Shown: positions 42,115 to 52,341, numbered from the stretch's first letter. The stretch is DNA of 64,000 nucleotides from Curvibacter lanceolatus ATCC 14669 (GCF_000381265.1 NZ_KB906256.1:1-64000); one strand, 5' to 3'. Numbers and translations: made by a program. The notes: generated by a model not told the origin, from the sequence alone.

Positions 42115-43093
42115 GATGGACCCCGCGATTGAGCGCGGCGAGAAGCGCCGCGTCGCGCTCCCAGGCGGTCGAAAGACGCCACTGGGGACGATGTTTCATG
42201 GCCAGAGCCCGGAAGTCGGCGTCGATGACCTCGTGCACCAACGCGAACATCAGCGGACGCACGGGGCCGCCGTCGATCACGACCATGCCCGAAGTGAACT
42301 CCATAATGCGATCGACGAGCGAGTTCGCCCAGCGCGCGCCAGCGTCGAGCGCGAGCAACGCGATCTCCAAGGCGTCGGCGAAGTCACCTTCGACGACCAA
42401 GAGCTCAGCCAAGGTAGACAGCGCGTGCGGAAATTTGCCATCATGCGCGCGGAGCAAGCAATCGACCGCCTCGTCGCCGAGCGGCCGCTCTGAAGTGAGC
42501 AACAGCGCTGCGACCCAGTTTGCATAGACGTGGCCCTCGTCGGCGATTCGAATCATCTCTGCCGCGTCGGAATCTTCGGCCCAGCAGTCCAGACCACACA
42601 GCACGCGTCGATCGCGCTCTGAGCGCGCGCTGGCCCTCACATCGATGGCCAACACCTTGTCGAACGCCGCAACGAAGCGCCCGACCACCACCCCCCGCAG
42701 CTCGCTGACGAGCACGCCGTACGAACGGCCGAAGTGGGTCTTGGCGTACTCGTCGAGACGGCGGTTGCCCGACTCGATATGGGCGAACTGCTCGTCGGCC
42801 AGAGCTCGAATGTCGCCAACGGTATTCGCGTTGGAGGTGGCGCTCGACGGCAAGCGCATGTATTGATCACGAACCACCACCTTGGCCGCGTCAAACACAC
42901 CCTGCATCTCCATGGCCTCCAACTCGAACGAGTTACGGGGCAGGAGCGCGACGAAATCGTATTCGCGAGGCGGCTTGCCTTCCTCCGACTCGTGCCGGAT
43001 CGTGCGCATGAACTCCGACTTGTCGTAGCGTCGTCGGAACACCGGGTGGCGCTTCGCGAGCGCCTGGATGGTGAATTGAGGAACTTTGGCCAT
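42107..43093 (-). CDS. Unknown 328-aa protein, first gene of a two-gene cassette
   Basis: 328 residues with a very good ribosome-binding site (GGAGGG, 6 bases before ATG). No signal peptide. The first half contains a basic stretch (RHPVFRRRYDKSEFMRTIRH) and a mixed region; the second half looks like helical repeats (VNWVAALLLTSE-like, EAVDCLLRAHDGKFPHALST, EGDFADALEIALLALDAGAR), perhaps TPR/Sel1-like. GC-rich and placed between the defence genes and the tRNA-linked attachment region, so plausible cargo. Family not recognised. Confidence 0.6.
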   Translation of the reverse strand: MAKVPQFTIQALAKRHPVFRRRYDKSEFMRTIRHESEEGKPPREYDFVALLPRNSFELEAMEMQGVFDAAKVVVRDQYMRLPSSATSNANTVGDIRALADEQFAHIESGNRRLDEYAKTHFGRSYGVLVSELRGVVVGRFVAAFDKVLAIDVRASARSERDRRVLCGLDCWAEDSDAAEMIRIADEGHVYANWVAALLLTSERPLGDEAVDCLLRAHDGKFPHALSTLAELLVVEGDFADALEIALLALDAGARWANSLVDRIMEFTSGMVVIDGGPVRPLMFALVHEVIDADFRALAMKHRPQWRLSTAWERDAALLAALNRGVHRE

Positions 43094-43329
43094 AGGGCCC
43101 TCCGGAAAAAAAATGCGCCGCCCCGCCGCTCGTCATCGATCGAGCGTGCAGATGATTGGAGGGGCCGCAGTTCTCGCCAGGGGGCGACGCGAGCGTCGCT
43201 GACGATGGAGGGCGAATGCCGTAGCCAGAATTTAGCATAAGCACAGGACACGCGGCGAACACGACGAGAGCACAGCCTTCGCGTCTCGAACTTGTGTTCG
43301 CAGCGGCGGCTGCCCCCCTCAGAACCAAG

Positions 43330-43365
43330 GACATCAAGTCCGGCAAGCTTGCCGGACTTGATGTC
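43330..43365. repeat. Perfect 36-bp palindrome
   Basis: GACATCAAGTCCGGCAAG followed immediately by its reverse complement CTTGCCGGACTTGATGTC: an 18-bp perfect stem with no loop bases. It lies beyond the 5' side of the two-gene cassette, near the attachment-like modules. No T-run follows on either strand. Confidence 0.9.
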
Positions 43366-43395
43366 ATCTGGTACTCAGTACAACACTCGGAATTT

Positions 43396-43415
43396 GGCTA
43401 CACAGTGGCTACACG
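43396..43415. repeat. Direct repeat GGCTACACAGT GGCTACACG
   Basis: Two GGCTACAC units 11 bases apart, preceded by AATTT, next to the tRNA-like fragment. Same arrangement as 43639-43658. Looks like integrase arm-type sites. Confidence 0.55.
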
Positions 43416-43424
43416 TCTCAGAAA

Positions 43425-43458
43425 AACAAAAACATCGCTACTAATTCGATAGCGCGAT
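43425..43458 (-). terminator. Terminator-like hairpin after tRNA fragment
   Basis: On the minus strand ATCGCGCTA and TAGCGAT form an imperfect stem followed by GTTTTTGTTTTT. It holds the same position relative to the tRNA fragment as the terminator after the intact tRNA-Ser. Confidence 0.55.
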
Positions 43459-43472
43459 TTCCTTGTCTAGCT

Positions 43473-43514
43473 TGGTAGGGTTTGAGGGACTTGAACCCGC
43501 GACCAAAGGATTAT
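43473..43514 (-). pseudogene. tRNA 3'-end fragment
   Basis: The minus strand reads AATCCTTTGGTCGCGGGTTC then AAGTCCCTCAAACCCTACCA: a variable-loop end, T-arm with GGTTCAAGTCC and a 3' CCA, without any 5' half. Such 3' ends are what integrases leave at island borders. One T-stem pair is mismatched. Confidence 0.6.
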
Positions 43515-43638
43515 TAGACCCACTCCAGGCCGGCATAGACATTCCCCTTGCGACCCACGGTCGCCCCCACGGCGCGCAAAGCAAGGGAGTAGACCGACGT
43601 GAGACAGGCGTTAACGTTGATCTCTATGGATTCAATTT

Positions 43639-43658
43639 GCCTACAGATTGCCTACAGG
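43639..43658. repeat. Direct repeat GCCTACAGATT GCCTACAGG
   Basis: Two GCCTACAG units 11 bases apart, preceded by AATTT, just beyond the tRNA-Ser terminator. Parallel to 43396-43415. Confidence 0.55.
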
Positions 43659-43670
43659 CACCCCAAAAAC

Positions 43671-43702
43671 AAAAAAACCTTGCTACGTTTTCGGTAGCAA
43701 GG
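43671..43702 (-). terminator. tRNA-Ser terminator
   Basis: On the minus strand CCTTGCTAC and GTAGCAAGG form a 9-bp stem followed by TTTTTTTG, 14 bases after the tRNA CCA. Confidence 0.9.
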
Positions 43703-43715
43703 TTTCCTTGTGTAC

Positions 43716-43806
43716 TGGAGGAGAGAGAGGGATTCGAACCCTCGATACAGCATAACTGTATATCGGATTTCGAGTCCGACGCATTCGACCACTCTGCCAT
43801 CTCTCC
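43716..43806 (-). tRNA. tRNA-Ser(CGA)
   Basis: 91 bases including an encoded 3' CCA. Acceptor stem GGAGAGA/TCTCTCC, D-arm with GCAGAGTGGTCGAATGC, anticodon stem-loop GGACTCGAAATCC with anticodon CGA, a long variable arm (TATACAGTTATGCTGTATC) typical of serine tRNAs, and T-arm GAGGGTTCGAATCCCTC. It reads UCG codons. The gene marks the border between the acquired DNA to the left and the core genome to the right, and its 3' end faces the island. Confidence 0.95.
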
Positions 43807-43952
43807 GTGGTCCCGAAACACAGGATGCCGGTTTGAAGGGCTTCTTGTGCCGCTCTGCGCGAGACCGCAGAGCTGAATTTTTTGACATTCGGTATGCTGC
43901 CGTTTGTCGAGCCTCGAATTCTAGCAGGGTTTTTTGGCCCTTTTGAAAAATC

Positions 43953-44210
43953 TCAGCAACAACGCCCCATGCGCCCTTTGCCGCCACCGTAGCGGGCCTC
44001 CTGGCGCTCGCGGAAGAAGGCCTCGTAGCTCATCATCGGCTCACCGGGGTGGGTGCGCTGGCGGTGGGCCACGTAGGTGTCGTAGCTGGGCTGGCCCACC
44101 ATCAGCCGAAACGACTGGGCGATGTAGCGCCCGGCTTCCAGCAGCGGGCTGCCGGGGCCTAAGCCGGCGGCGGTGCCGGTGCCAGAGGTGGGGGCAGGCG
44201 CAGGGTTCAT
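43953..44210 (-). CDS. YbdD/YjiX-family small protein
   Basis: 85 residues starting MNPAPAPTSGTGTAAG, from an ATG that overlaps the cstA stop (ATGA). The conserved core RYIAQSFRLMVGQPSYDTYV and the PMMSYEAFFRERQEARYGGG end are diagnostic of the YbdD/YjiX (DUF466) family, which is almost always encoded directly after CstA-type transporters and probably assists them. It ends in two Cys (MGRCC). Translational coupling to cstA is clear. Confidence 0.88.
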   Translation of the reverse strand: MNPAPAPTSGTGTAAGLGPGSPLLEAGRYIAQSFRLMVGQPSYDTYVAHRQRTHPGEPMMSYEAFFRERQEARYGGGKGRMGRCC

Positions 44211-46273
44211 GCCCGGGCCTCGGCCGGCAGGGGCTGGTAGGGCACTTCGCGGGTCTGGTCCTTGGCCTGGCCGCGGGCACGCAGGCAGGCGCGCACGCTG
44301 TAGACCAGGGTGCTCAGCACCACGGCCATGAACAGCACGCACAGGCCGGCGTCCAGGCGGTCGTTGAACACCACGCGGGCCATGGCGGCCGCGCTCTTGG
44401 CCGGGGCCAGCACCTGGCCTTGGGCCAGGGCGTCGGCGTAGCGGTTGGCGTGGGCCAGAAAGCCCACCTTCACATCGGCCGAGAAGATCTTCAACCAGCC
44501 GGCCGACAAGGTGCAGGCCAGCAACCAGGCGGCCGGCAGCGCCGTCACCCAGGCGTAGCGCTCGCGCTTCATGTTGAACAGCACCACGGTGCCCAGCATC
44601 AGGGCCACGGCCGCCAGCATCTGGTTGGAGATGCCGAACAGCGGCCACAGGGTGTTGATGCCGCCCAGCGGGTCTTGCACGCCCTGGTACACAAAATAGC
44701 CCCAGGCCGCCACGGTCAGGCCGGTGGCCAGCAGGTTGGCGCCCAGCGATTCGGTGCGCTTGAGGGCGGGCACAAAGGTGCCCAGCAGGTCTTGCAGCAT
44801 GAAGCGGCCGGCGCGGGTGCCGGCGTCCACCGCGGTCAGGATGAACAGGGCTTCGAACAGAATGGCGAAGTGGTACCAGAAGGCCATCATGGCCTGGCCG
44901 CCCACGGCCTGGTGCAGGATGTGGGCCATGCCCACAGCCAGGGTGGGTGCGCCACCGGCCCGCGCCAGGATGGTGTTCTCGCCCACGTCCTTGGCGGTCT
45001 GGATCAGCACGTCGGGGGTGATCACAAAGCCCCAGGTGGAGATGACCTGGGCCACCGCCTCGGGCGTGTTGCCCACCAGGGCGGCCGGGCTGTTCATGGC
45101 GAAGTAGATGCCGGGGTCGATCACCGAGGCCGCGGCCAGGGCCATCACGGCCACAAAGGATTCGGCCAGCATGCCGCCGTAACCGATGAAGCGGGCCTGG
45201 GTTTCGTTCTCCAGCATCTTGGGCGTGGTGCCCGACGAGATCAGCGCGTGGAAGCCCGACACCGCGCCGCAGGCGATGGTGATGAACAGGAAGGGGAACA
45301 GGTCACCCGCCCACACCGGGCCATTGCCCTGGGCAAACTGGGTGATCGAGGGCATGGCCAGCGTGGGGTTGACCACCACGATGCCCACGGCCAGCGCCAG
45401 GATGGTGCCGATCTTCAGGAAGGTCGACAGGTAGTCGCGCGGGGCCAGCAGCATCCACACCGGCAGCACCGAGGCCACAAAGCCGTAGCCGATCAGGATC
45501 CAGGTCAGCGCCTCGGGGCTGAAGTCGAAATACGGGCCCCACACCGGGCTCTCGAACACGGCCTGGCCGCCTACGATGGCCGCCATCAGCAGCACAAAGC
45601 CGATCACCGACACCTCGCCGATGTGGCCCGGGCGCAGGTAGCGCACATAAAAACCCATGAAGAGCGCAACCGGCACGGTGGCCATCACGGTGAAGGTGCC
45701 CCAGGGCGAATGCGCCAGGGCCTTCACCACGATCAGCGCCAGCACGGCCAGGATGATGATCATGATCATGAAGGCGCCGAACAGCGCGATCACGCCGGGC
45801 ACATTGCCCATCTCCTGCTTGACCATCTCGCCCAGCGAGCGGCCGTCACGGCGGGTCGAGATGAACAGCACGATGAAGTCTTGCACCGCACCGGCCAGCA
45901 CCACGCCTGCCAAGATCCACAACAGGCCGGGCAGGTAGCCCATCTGCGCGGCCAGCACCGGGCCCACCAGCGGGCCGGCGCCGGCAATCGCGGCAAAGTG
46001 GTGGCCGAACAGCACGTACTTGTGGGTAGGCACAAAGTCCAGCCCGTCGTTGTGGCGCCAGGCCGGGGTGTTGCGCGTGGCGTCCAGGCCCAGCACCTCG
46101 TTGGCGATGAACAGGCTGTAGTAGCGGTAGGCGATCAGGTAGACACAGATCGCGGCCATCACCAGCCAGGTGGCGCTGACGGCTTCGCCGCGGCTCAGGG
46201 CCAGGGTGGCCAGGCCCCAGGTGCCGAGCAAGGCCACGGCCAGCCACGGCAGGTGGCGTTTCAAGAATTCCAT
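44207..46273 (-). CDS. cstA: CstA-family carbon-starvation transporter (pyruvate/peptide)
   Basis: 688 residues from ATG 46273 (MEFLKRHLPWLAVALLGTWG), the start with the proper hydrophobic N-terminus. About 16-18 membrane segments; hallmark stretches NDGLDFVPTHKYVLFGHHFAAIAGAGPLVGP and SGTTPKMLENETQARFIGYGGM. CstA/BtsT-type proteins import pyruvate or peptides, often in starvation. Downstream ybdD overlaps by four bases. The NarL-type two-component genes 1.5 kb upstream could regulate it, as two-component systems do for btsT and cstA elsewhere; that is inference. Confidence 0.93.
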   Translation of the reverse strand: MEFLKRHLPWLAVALLGTWGLATLALSRGEAVSATWLVMAAICVYLIAYRYYSLFIANEVLGLDATRNTPAWRHNDGLDFVPTHKYVLFGHHFAAIAGAGPLVGPVLAAQMGYLPGLLWILAGVVLAGAVQDFIVLFISTRRDGRSLGEMVKQEMGNVPGVIALFGAFMIMIIILAVLALIVVKALAHSPWGTFTVMATVPVALFMGFYVRYLRPGHIGEVSVIGFVLLMAAIVGGQAVFESPVWGPYFDFSPEALTWILIGYGFVASVLPVWMLLAPRDYLSTFLKIGTILALAVGIVVVNPTLAMPSITQFAQGNGPVWAGDLFPFLFITIACGAVSGFHALISSGTTPKMLENETQARFIGYGGMLAESFVAVMALAAASVIDPGIYFAMNSPAALVGNTPEAVAQVISTWGFVITPDVLIQTAKDVGENTILARAGGAPTLAVGMAHILHQAVGGQAMMAFWYHFAILFEALFILTAVDAGTRAGRFMLQDLLGTFVPALKRTESLGANLLATGLTVAAWGYFVYQGVQDPLGGINTLWPLFGISNQMLAAVALMLGTVVLFNMKRERYAWVTALPAAWLLACTLSAGWLKIFSADVKVGFLAHANRYADALAQGQVLAPAKSAAAMARVVFNDRLDAGLCVLFMAVVLSTLVYSVRACLRARGQAKDQTREVPYQPLPAEARA

Positions 46274-46432
46274 GCAGGTCTCCGTTGTGTGAGAAGGCCG
46301 GCGCCGCCCCTGCTGGGGCACGGCGCCGCGGTGCGGCCATTGTCAAGAGCGGGTCGTGCCGCCGCATCCGTCGCACCACGTGGGGGCGCACGCGGCAACA
46401 CCTAATGGAAAACCCTGATCAAACCGTCAGGA

Positions 46433-47602
46433 TCACAGACGCCCCTGCTGCGCCTCGAAGGCCGCCAGCGTGCGTTTGGCGATGTTCAGTTGGTGGATCT
46501 GGCTGGTGCCCTCATAGAGCCGGAACAGGCGCACATCGCGGTAGAAACGCTCGATCGGGTGGCCATGGATGTATCCGCTGCCGCCCAGCATCTGCACACA
46601 GCGGTCGGCCACCCGGCCACACATCTCAGAGGCAAAGTACTTGCAGACCGAGGCCTGCAGGCTCACGTCCTCGCCCTCATCGCGTTGGCGGGCGGTTTGC
46701 AGGATCAGGGCGCGCGCCGCCTGGATGTCGGTCTGGCAATCGGCGATCAGGGCCTGCACCAACTGAAACTGCGCCACCGGCTGACCGAACTGGTGGCGCT
46801 GTGTGGTCCAGCGCATGGCCTCTTCCAGCATGCGGATGGCCGGGCCAGTGCACAGGGCGGCCAGGTGGATGCGCTGTTTGTTGAGCACCTTCATGGCGGT
46901 CTTGAAGCCCTGCCCTTCGCGCCCCCCGATCAGGTTGGCGGCCGGCACCCGGCATTGGTCAAAGTGCACCTCGGACACCGGGGAGCCCGCCTGCCCCATT
47001 TTTTTGTAGGGCTGCCCGGTCTGCAGGCCCGGTGTGTCGCGCTCGACCAGGAAGGCCGAGATGCCGTGCGCGCCCGCCTGCTCGGGGTCGGTGCGGGCCA
47101 GCACCGTGAACAGGCCGGCCAGCGGCGCATTGGTGATGAAACACTTGGTGCCGGTCAGGAGGTAGTCGCTGCCGTCGCGCTCGGCCCGGGTGCGCAGGGC
47201 CGTGGCATCCGAGCCGGTCTCGGGTTCGGTCAGGGCGAAAGCGCCCGTGATCTCGCCGCTGGCCAGGCGGGGCAGGTAGCGGGCCTTCTGCTCGGGCGTG
47301 CCGTCGGCCACCAGGGCCTCGGAGCCGATGCCGGTGTTGGTGCCCACCCGGGCCCGGAAGGCCACCGAGGCCTGCGACAGCGCCATGGCGGCCAGCACCA
47401 GCTCTTCGGTCGTCATGCCCTGGCCGCCCCATTCCTCGGGAATGGACCAGCCGAAATAGCCCAGGCTGGCCATCTCGGCTACCAGCTGCGGGGGCACTTC
47501 ATCACGGGCCTCCACCTCGGCCTCGCTCGGGATGAGACGCTCACGCACATGGCGCTCGATGGATTGCAGGGCTTGGGAAAACGCTTGGGGGTCTCGGATC
47601 AT
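46433..47602 (-). CDS. Acyl-CoA dehydrogenase
   Basis: 389 residues, standard length. N-terminal helical domain, middle beta domain with FALTEPETGSDATALRTRA (FAD/substrate region) and CFITNAPLAG, and C-terminal helical domain with QMLGGSGYIHGHPIERFYRD. The active-site Glu is in LYEGTSQIHQLNIAKR near the C-terminus, as in short/medium-chain dehydrogenases. It oxidises acyl-CoA to trans-2-enoyl-CoA with FAD, passing electrons to ETF. The exact chain length or branched substrate cannot be decided. Monocistronic by context. Confidence 0.9.
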   Translation of the reverse strand: MIRDPQAFSQALQSIERHVRERLIPSEAEVEARDEVPPQLVAEMASLGYFGWSIPEEWGGQGMTTEELVLAAMALSQASVAFRARVGTNTGIGSEALVADGTPEQKARYLPRLASGEITGAFALTEPETGSDATALRTRAERDGSDYLLTGTKCFITNAPLAGLFTVLARTDPEQAGAHGISAFLVERDTPGLQTGQPYKKMGQAGSPVSEVHFDQCRVPAANLIGGREGQGFKTAMKVLNKQRIHLAALCTGPAIRMLEEAMRWTTQRHQFGQPVAQFQLVQALIADCQTDIQAARALILQTARQRDEGEDVSLQASVCKYFASEMCGRVADRCVQMLGGSGYIHGHPIERFYRDVRLFRLYEGTSQIHQLNIAKRTLAAFEAQQGRL

Positions 47603-47840
47603 GCTGTCTCCGTTCTTGCGGCGCTCCGAAGGGAGGCCATCGACAAGAGCCTAGAGCGCGAAACCTCTGTGCTCCCACGTGACGGCACCAGATCGAACAG
47701 AGACCGCCAGAAGCGCCCTTCGGCACGATCAAGGGCGCCTGTCACCGGCCTGTCACCGCCCCATCACCTCCCCATCACCCGCTCCTGCGCGCCCACGCCC
47801 GCGTCAATTTCAGCGCTGAAACCCGGTCTCAGGCCCCGCC

Positions 47841-48467
47841 TCACTGCCCGCCCGCATGCTCCACCGCGTACTTGATCAGCTCGGCCTGGCCCTCGATGCC
47901 CAACTTGCGCTTGATGCTCTGGCGGTGCGCCTCGACGGTGCGAAAGCTCAGGCCCAGGCGGGCCGCCATCTGCTTGCTGGATTCACCGCGCCCCAGGGCG
48001 CTCAGCACCTCGGCCTCGCGGGGTGACAGCAGCGGTTTGGGCTGGTCGTTGCGGAACAACCGACCCGACACGCCCGGGCTCAGAAAGGTGGCCCCGCTCA
48101 TCACCACGCCAATGGCGGCCACGATCTCGTCGGCCGGCGCGTCCTTCAGTAGGTAGCCGCTGGCCCCGGCCTGCAGGGCGCGCTGCACGAATTCGGGGTT
48201 GTCATACATGCTGAACATCAGCACCTTGAGGCGCGGCCAGCGCGCCAGCACCTGGGCCGTCAGCTCGAGGCCATTGACCGGCTTCATGCCGATGTCCATC
48301 AGCACCAGGTGGATGTCGTGCCGGGCCAGGCTTTGCAGGGCCTCGGTGGCCGAGCCGGCCTCGTCGACCACCTTGAACTGCGCCACATGGCTCAGGCGGG
48401 CTCGCAGGCCCTCACGCACCATGGGGTGGTCGTCCACCAGCAGCAAGCGCACTTCAGATTCGCTCAT
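47841..48467 (-). CDS. NarL/LuxR-family response regulator
   Basis: 208 residues. Receiver domain with VDDHP near the N-terminus, phospho-acceptor Asp in LVLMDIGMKPVNGLEL and Lys in GYLLKDAPADEI; C-terminal LuxR helix-turn-helix LSPREAEVLSALGRGESSKQ then MAARLGLSFRTVEAHR. Its start overlaps the kinase stop by four bases, so it is the cognate partner of the Cache-domain kinase. The target genes are unknown; the nearest candidates are the acyl-CoA dehydrogenase and cstA on the same strand. Confidence 0.9.
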   Translation of the reverse strand: MSESEVRLLLVDDHPMVREGLRARLSHVAQFKVVDEAGSATEALQSLARHDIHLVLMDIGMKPVNGLELTAQVLARWPRLKVLMFSMYDNPEFVQRALQAGASGYLLKDAPADEIVAAIGVVMSGATFLSPGVSGRLFRNDQPKPLLSPREAEVLSALGRGESSKQMAARLGLSFRTVEAHRQSIKRKLGIEGQAELIKYAVEHAGGQ

Positions 48468-49903
48468 CCTTCAGACTCCTGATTCAAACCTGGGGCAGCC
48501 CCGGGGCCCAGGGGCACCTGGGCATCGAGCTGGGTGCCCTGCCCTGGCGCGCTCAAGAACTCCACCGAGCCGCCCACCGCGGCCATGCGCTCGCGGATGT
48601 TGCGCAGCCCGATGCCCTGCTGCGGATCGTGGTGCAGGCGCTCGGCCTCGAAGCCCCGCCCGTCGTCGCTGATCTGCAGGTGCAGCGTGGGGCCCGCGCC
48701 GGGGCGGCCGGCGTCGGCCAGCAGGCTCAGCTGCACCTGGCTGGCGGCCGCGTGCTTGGCCACATTGGCCAGGGCCTCCTGTGCCACCCGGAACAGCGCC
48801 GTCTTGATCTCTTCGCCCAGCTCGGGCACCTGGGGGCCCACAAAGACCTGCGCGGCCACGCCGCTGGCCTCGCTCCATTCGGCCACCAGCCGCTCCAGCG
48901 CGGCCGGCAGGCCCAGACGGTCGAGCATGGCGGGGCGCAGGCGGTGCGACAGGCGCCGGATCTCGGTCAGGCTGTCGCCCAGGCGGGCCAGGGCCTGGCG
49001 CAGGCTGTGCTCGGGCGGCGGCCCGCCGTGCTGCACCGTGTGCAGGGCCGATTCGAGCAGCAGCTTGGTCGACACCAGGGTCTGGCTGCTGCCGTCGTGC
49101 AGTTCACGGGCCAGGCGGGCGCGCTCGTCTTCTTGTGAACGCACCAGGCGCTGGGCCAGCAGGCGCAGCTTCTGGTCCGCGATGCGCTGCTCGCTGAGGT
49201 TCAGCCACAGGCCGCTCACGCTCAGGCACAGCAGGGCCAGGCCGGCAATGCCCAGCATCCACCACAGGGTGGCACTGATGTTGCCGCGCACCTGCTGGTC
49301 CAACTGGGTCAGGGTGTCGTCCATGTCGTCCAGGTACAGGCCCGTGCCCAGCATCAGGTGCCAGCGCGGCAGGGCCACCACATAGCCCAGCTTGGGCACC
49401 ATCTTGCCGCTGGAGGGCTTTTGCCACAGGTACTCCACGTAGCCGCCACCCTGGCGGGCCTGGGCGATCAGCTGCTGGATGGTGGGCTGGCCCCGGGGGT
49501 CGCGCAGGTTCCACAGGTTGCGCCCCAGCAGCTCGGGCTGGCGTGAGTGCATGAGCACTTCACCATCGAGGTCGTACACGAAGAAGTAGCCGTCGCTGCC
49601 GTAGTCGAGCGAGGCCAGGCGCTGGATCGCCTGCTGGCGCGTGGCCGGGTCGGTCTGCCCGCTGTCGTACAGGGGGCGCACCGTGCTGACAGCCAAATCC
49701 ACGTAGTGGCGCAGCTCCACCCGGCGCGCGTTCATGTAGGTCTGCAGCACCAGCACGCGCTCGCGCTCGGCCAGCTCGTGGTCCTGGTGGGCCACGGTCA
49801 GCGCCATCAGGCCCAGCGCCCCCAGCAGGGGCAGCAGGGCCAGCAGCACGAACTTGGCGCGCAGGCGGCGCGCGGGTGACCAGCCGCCCAGGCGAAACAT
49901 CAT
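48464..49903 (-). CDS. Sensor histidine kinase with a Cache domain
   Basis: 479 residues. TM1 (about 17-38), then a periplasmic single-Cache domain (NARRVELRHYVDLAVSTVRP…GSDGYFFVYDLDGEVLMHSRQP…GGGYVEYLWQKP…PRWHLMLGTGLYLDDMD), TM2 (about 220-240), a HisKA_3 dimerisation domain with the phosphorylated His in LARELHDGSSQTLVS, and a NarX-type ATPase domain (IGLRNIRERMAAVGG). The Cache fold typically binds small organic acids, compatible with control of cstA-like transport. Operon with the downstream regulator. Confidence 0.9.
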   Translation of the reverse strand: MMFRLGGWSPARRLRAKFVLLALLPLLGALGLMALTVAHQDHELAERERVLVLQTYMNARRVELRHYVDLAVSTVRPLYDSGQTDPATRQQAIQRLASLDYGSDGYFFVYDLDGEVLMHSRQPELLGRNLWNLRDPRGQPTIQQLIAQARQGGGYVEYLWQKPSSGKMVPKLGYVVALPRWHLMLGTGLYLDDMDDTLTQLDQQVRGNISATLWWMLGIAGLALLCLSVSGLWLNLSEQRIADQKLRLLAQRLVRSQEDERARLARELHDGSSQTLVSTKLLLESALHTVQHGGPPPEHSLRQALARLGDSLTEIRRLSHRLRPAMLDRLGLPAALERLVAEWSEASGVAAQVFVGPQVPELGEEIKTALFRVAQEALANVAKHAAASQVQLSLLADAGRPGAGPTLHLQISDDGRGFEAERLHHDPQQGIGLRNIRERMAAVGGSVEFLSAPGQGTQLDAQVPLGPGAAPGLNQESEG

Positions 49904-49937
49904 GCGCTCAACCGGGCGGCGCCTGGGTGGGCCAGGC

Positions 49938-51257
<1,320 letters not shown>

Positions 51258-51294
51258 TTAACGAGGGGTCTTGGGGCAGTTCCGGTGGCGCGCT

Positions 51295-52239
51295 TCAGGC
51301 CAGGGTGGCGGGGTCGAAATTGGCGCCACACAGCACCAGGCACACCTTCTCGCCGGGGGCCGGCACATAGGCGCCCGACTGCAGGGCGGCCAGGCCCAGC
51401 GCGGCGGCCGGCTCGACCGCCAGCTTGAACTCGCTCCACAGGGTTTTGCGGGCCCGGGCGATGGCGTCGTCGCCCAGCAGCAGGGCCTGGCCCACCTGGG
51501 CCTGCGTCACCTGCCAGCCGATGGCCCCGATGCGCCGCGCGCCCAGCGAGTCGGCCGCAATGCCCGACACGGCCACATCCACAGGCTGGCCGGCCTCGCG
51601 GGCGCGGAACAGGGTGGGCGCACCTTCGGGCTCCAGGGCCACCACACGGGCGCGTTGCTCGAACCAGGCGGCAATGCCGCCGATCAGGCCGCCGCCGCCC
51701 ACACTCACCAGCACGCTGTCGGGCAGGCCGGCCTCGGCCTCGATCTCACGCGCCAGGGTGCCGGCACCGGCCACCACCTCGGGCTGGTCGTAGGCATGGG
51801 TGATCAGGGCCCCGCTGACCTGCTGGCGCGCCATGCAGGCCTCAAAGGCCTCGGCATAGGTGGCGCCCACCACCTGCACCTGGGCGCCCAGTTCGCGCAG
51901 CTTCTGGCGCTTGGCTTCAGGGGAGACCTCGGGCACGAACACCTCGCAAGGCACGCCCAGAGCGCGGGCCGCCGCCGCAGTGGCAATGCCGGCATTGCCG
52001 CCCGAGGCCACGATCACCCCGCTGGCCGGGATGGGCTGGGCCAGCAGGCGGTTCAACATGCCACGGGCCTTGAAACTGCCGCTGACCTGCAGGTGCTCCA
52101 GCTTGAGCCAGACCTCGGCCGCGGCCACCCCCAGGGTGGCACCGGGCAGTCGCCACAGCGGTGTGGCACGCAAAAAACCTTGGGGGCCCTGCTGTTGCAG
52201 GCGGGCCGAAGCGGCCTCAATGTCGGAACGCAAGATCAT
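51295..52239 (-). CDS. PLP-dependent threonine/serine dehydratase family
   Basis: 314 residues, fold type II PLP enzyme. The Schiff-base Lys is in SGSFKARGMLNRLL; the phosphate-binding loop is VVASGGNAGIATAAAARAL and a second Gly-rich loop is LVSVGGGGLIGGIAAWFEQ. It lacks the C-terminal ACT regulatory domain of biosynthetic IlvA, so it fits the short catabolic threonine dehydratase or serine/threonine ammonia-lyase (or serine racemase-like) group. The precise substrate is undecided. Next to serS on the same strand, 46 bases downstream gap. Confidence 0.85.
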   Translation of the reverse strand: MILRSDIEAASARLQQQGPQGFLRATPLWRLPGATLGVAAAEVWLKLEHLQVSGSFKARGMLNRLLAQPIPASGVIVASGGNAGIATAAAARALGVPCEVFVPEVSPEAKRQKLRELGAQVQVVGATYAEAFEACMARQQVSGALITHAYDQPEVVAGAGTLAREIEAEAGLPDSVLVSVGGGGLIGGIAAWFEQRARVVALEPEGAPTLFRAREAGQPVDVAVSGIAADSLGARRIGAIGWQVTQAQVGQALLLGDDAIARARKTLWSEFKLAVEPAAALGLAALQSGAYVPAPGEKVCLVLCGANFDPATLA

Positions 52240-52341
52240 GGCGCAGGCAATCGTCGCAAAATACGAAGCTCGCAGTGTATCCAGCCCTGATCGTCAGGGC
52301 GGCCCCACCGCTGGCCCCCACGGGCGGCTCCGGAGAAGCGC

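Noticed and set aside
43934-46405. 823-residue plus-strand frame, very His/Gly/Gln-rich
   Set aside because: It lies opposite cstA, whose membrane protein and conserved motifs are unmistakable; high GC creates long open antisense frames.
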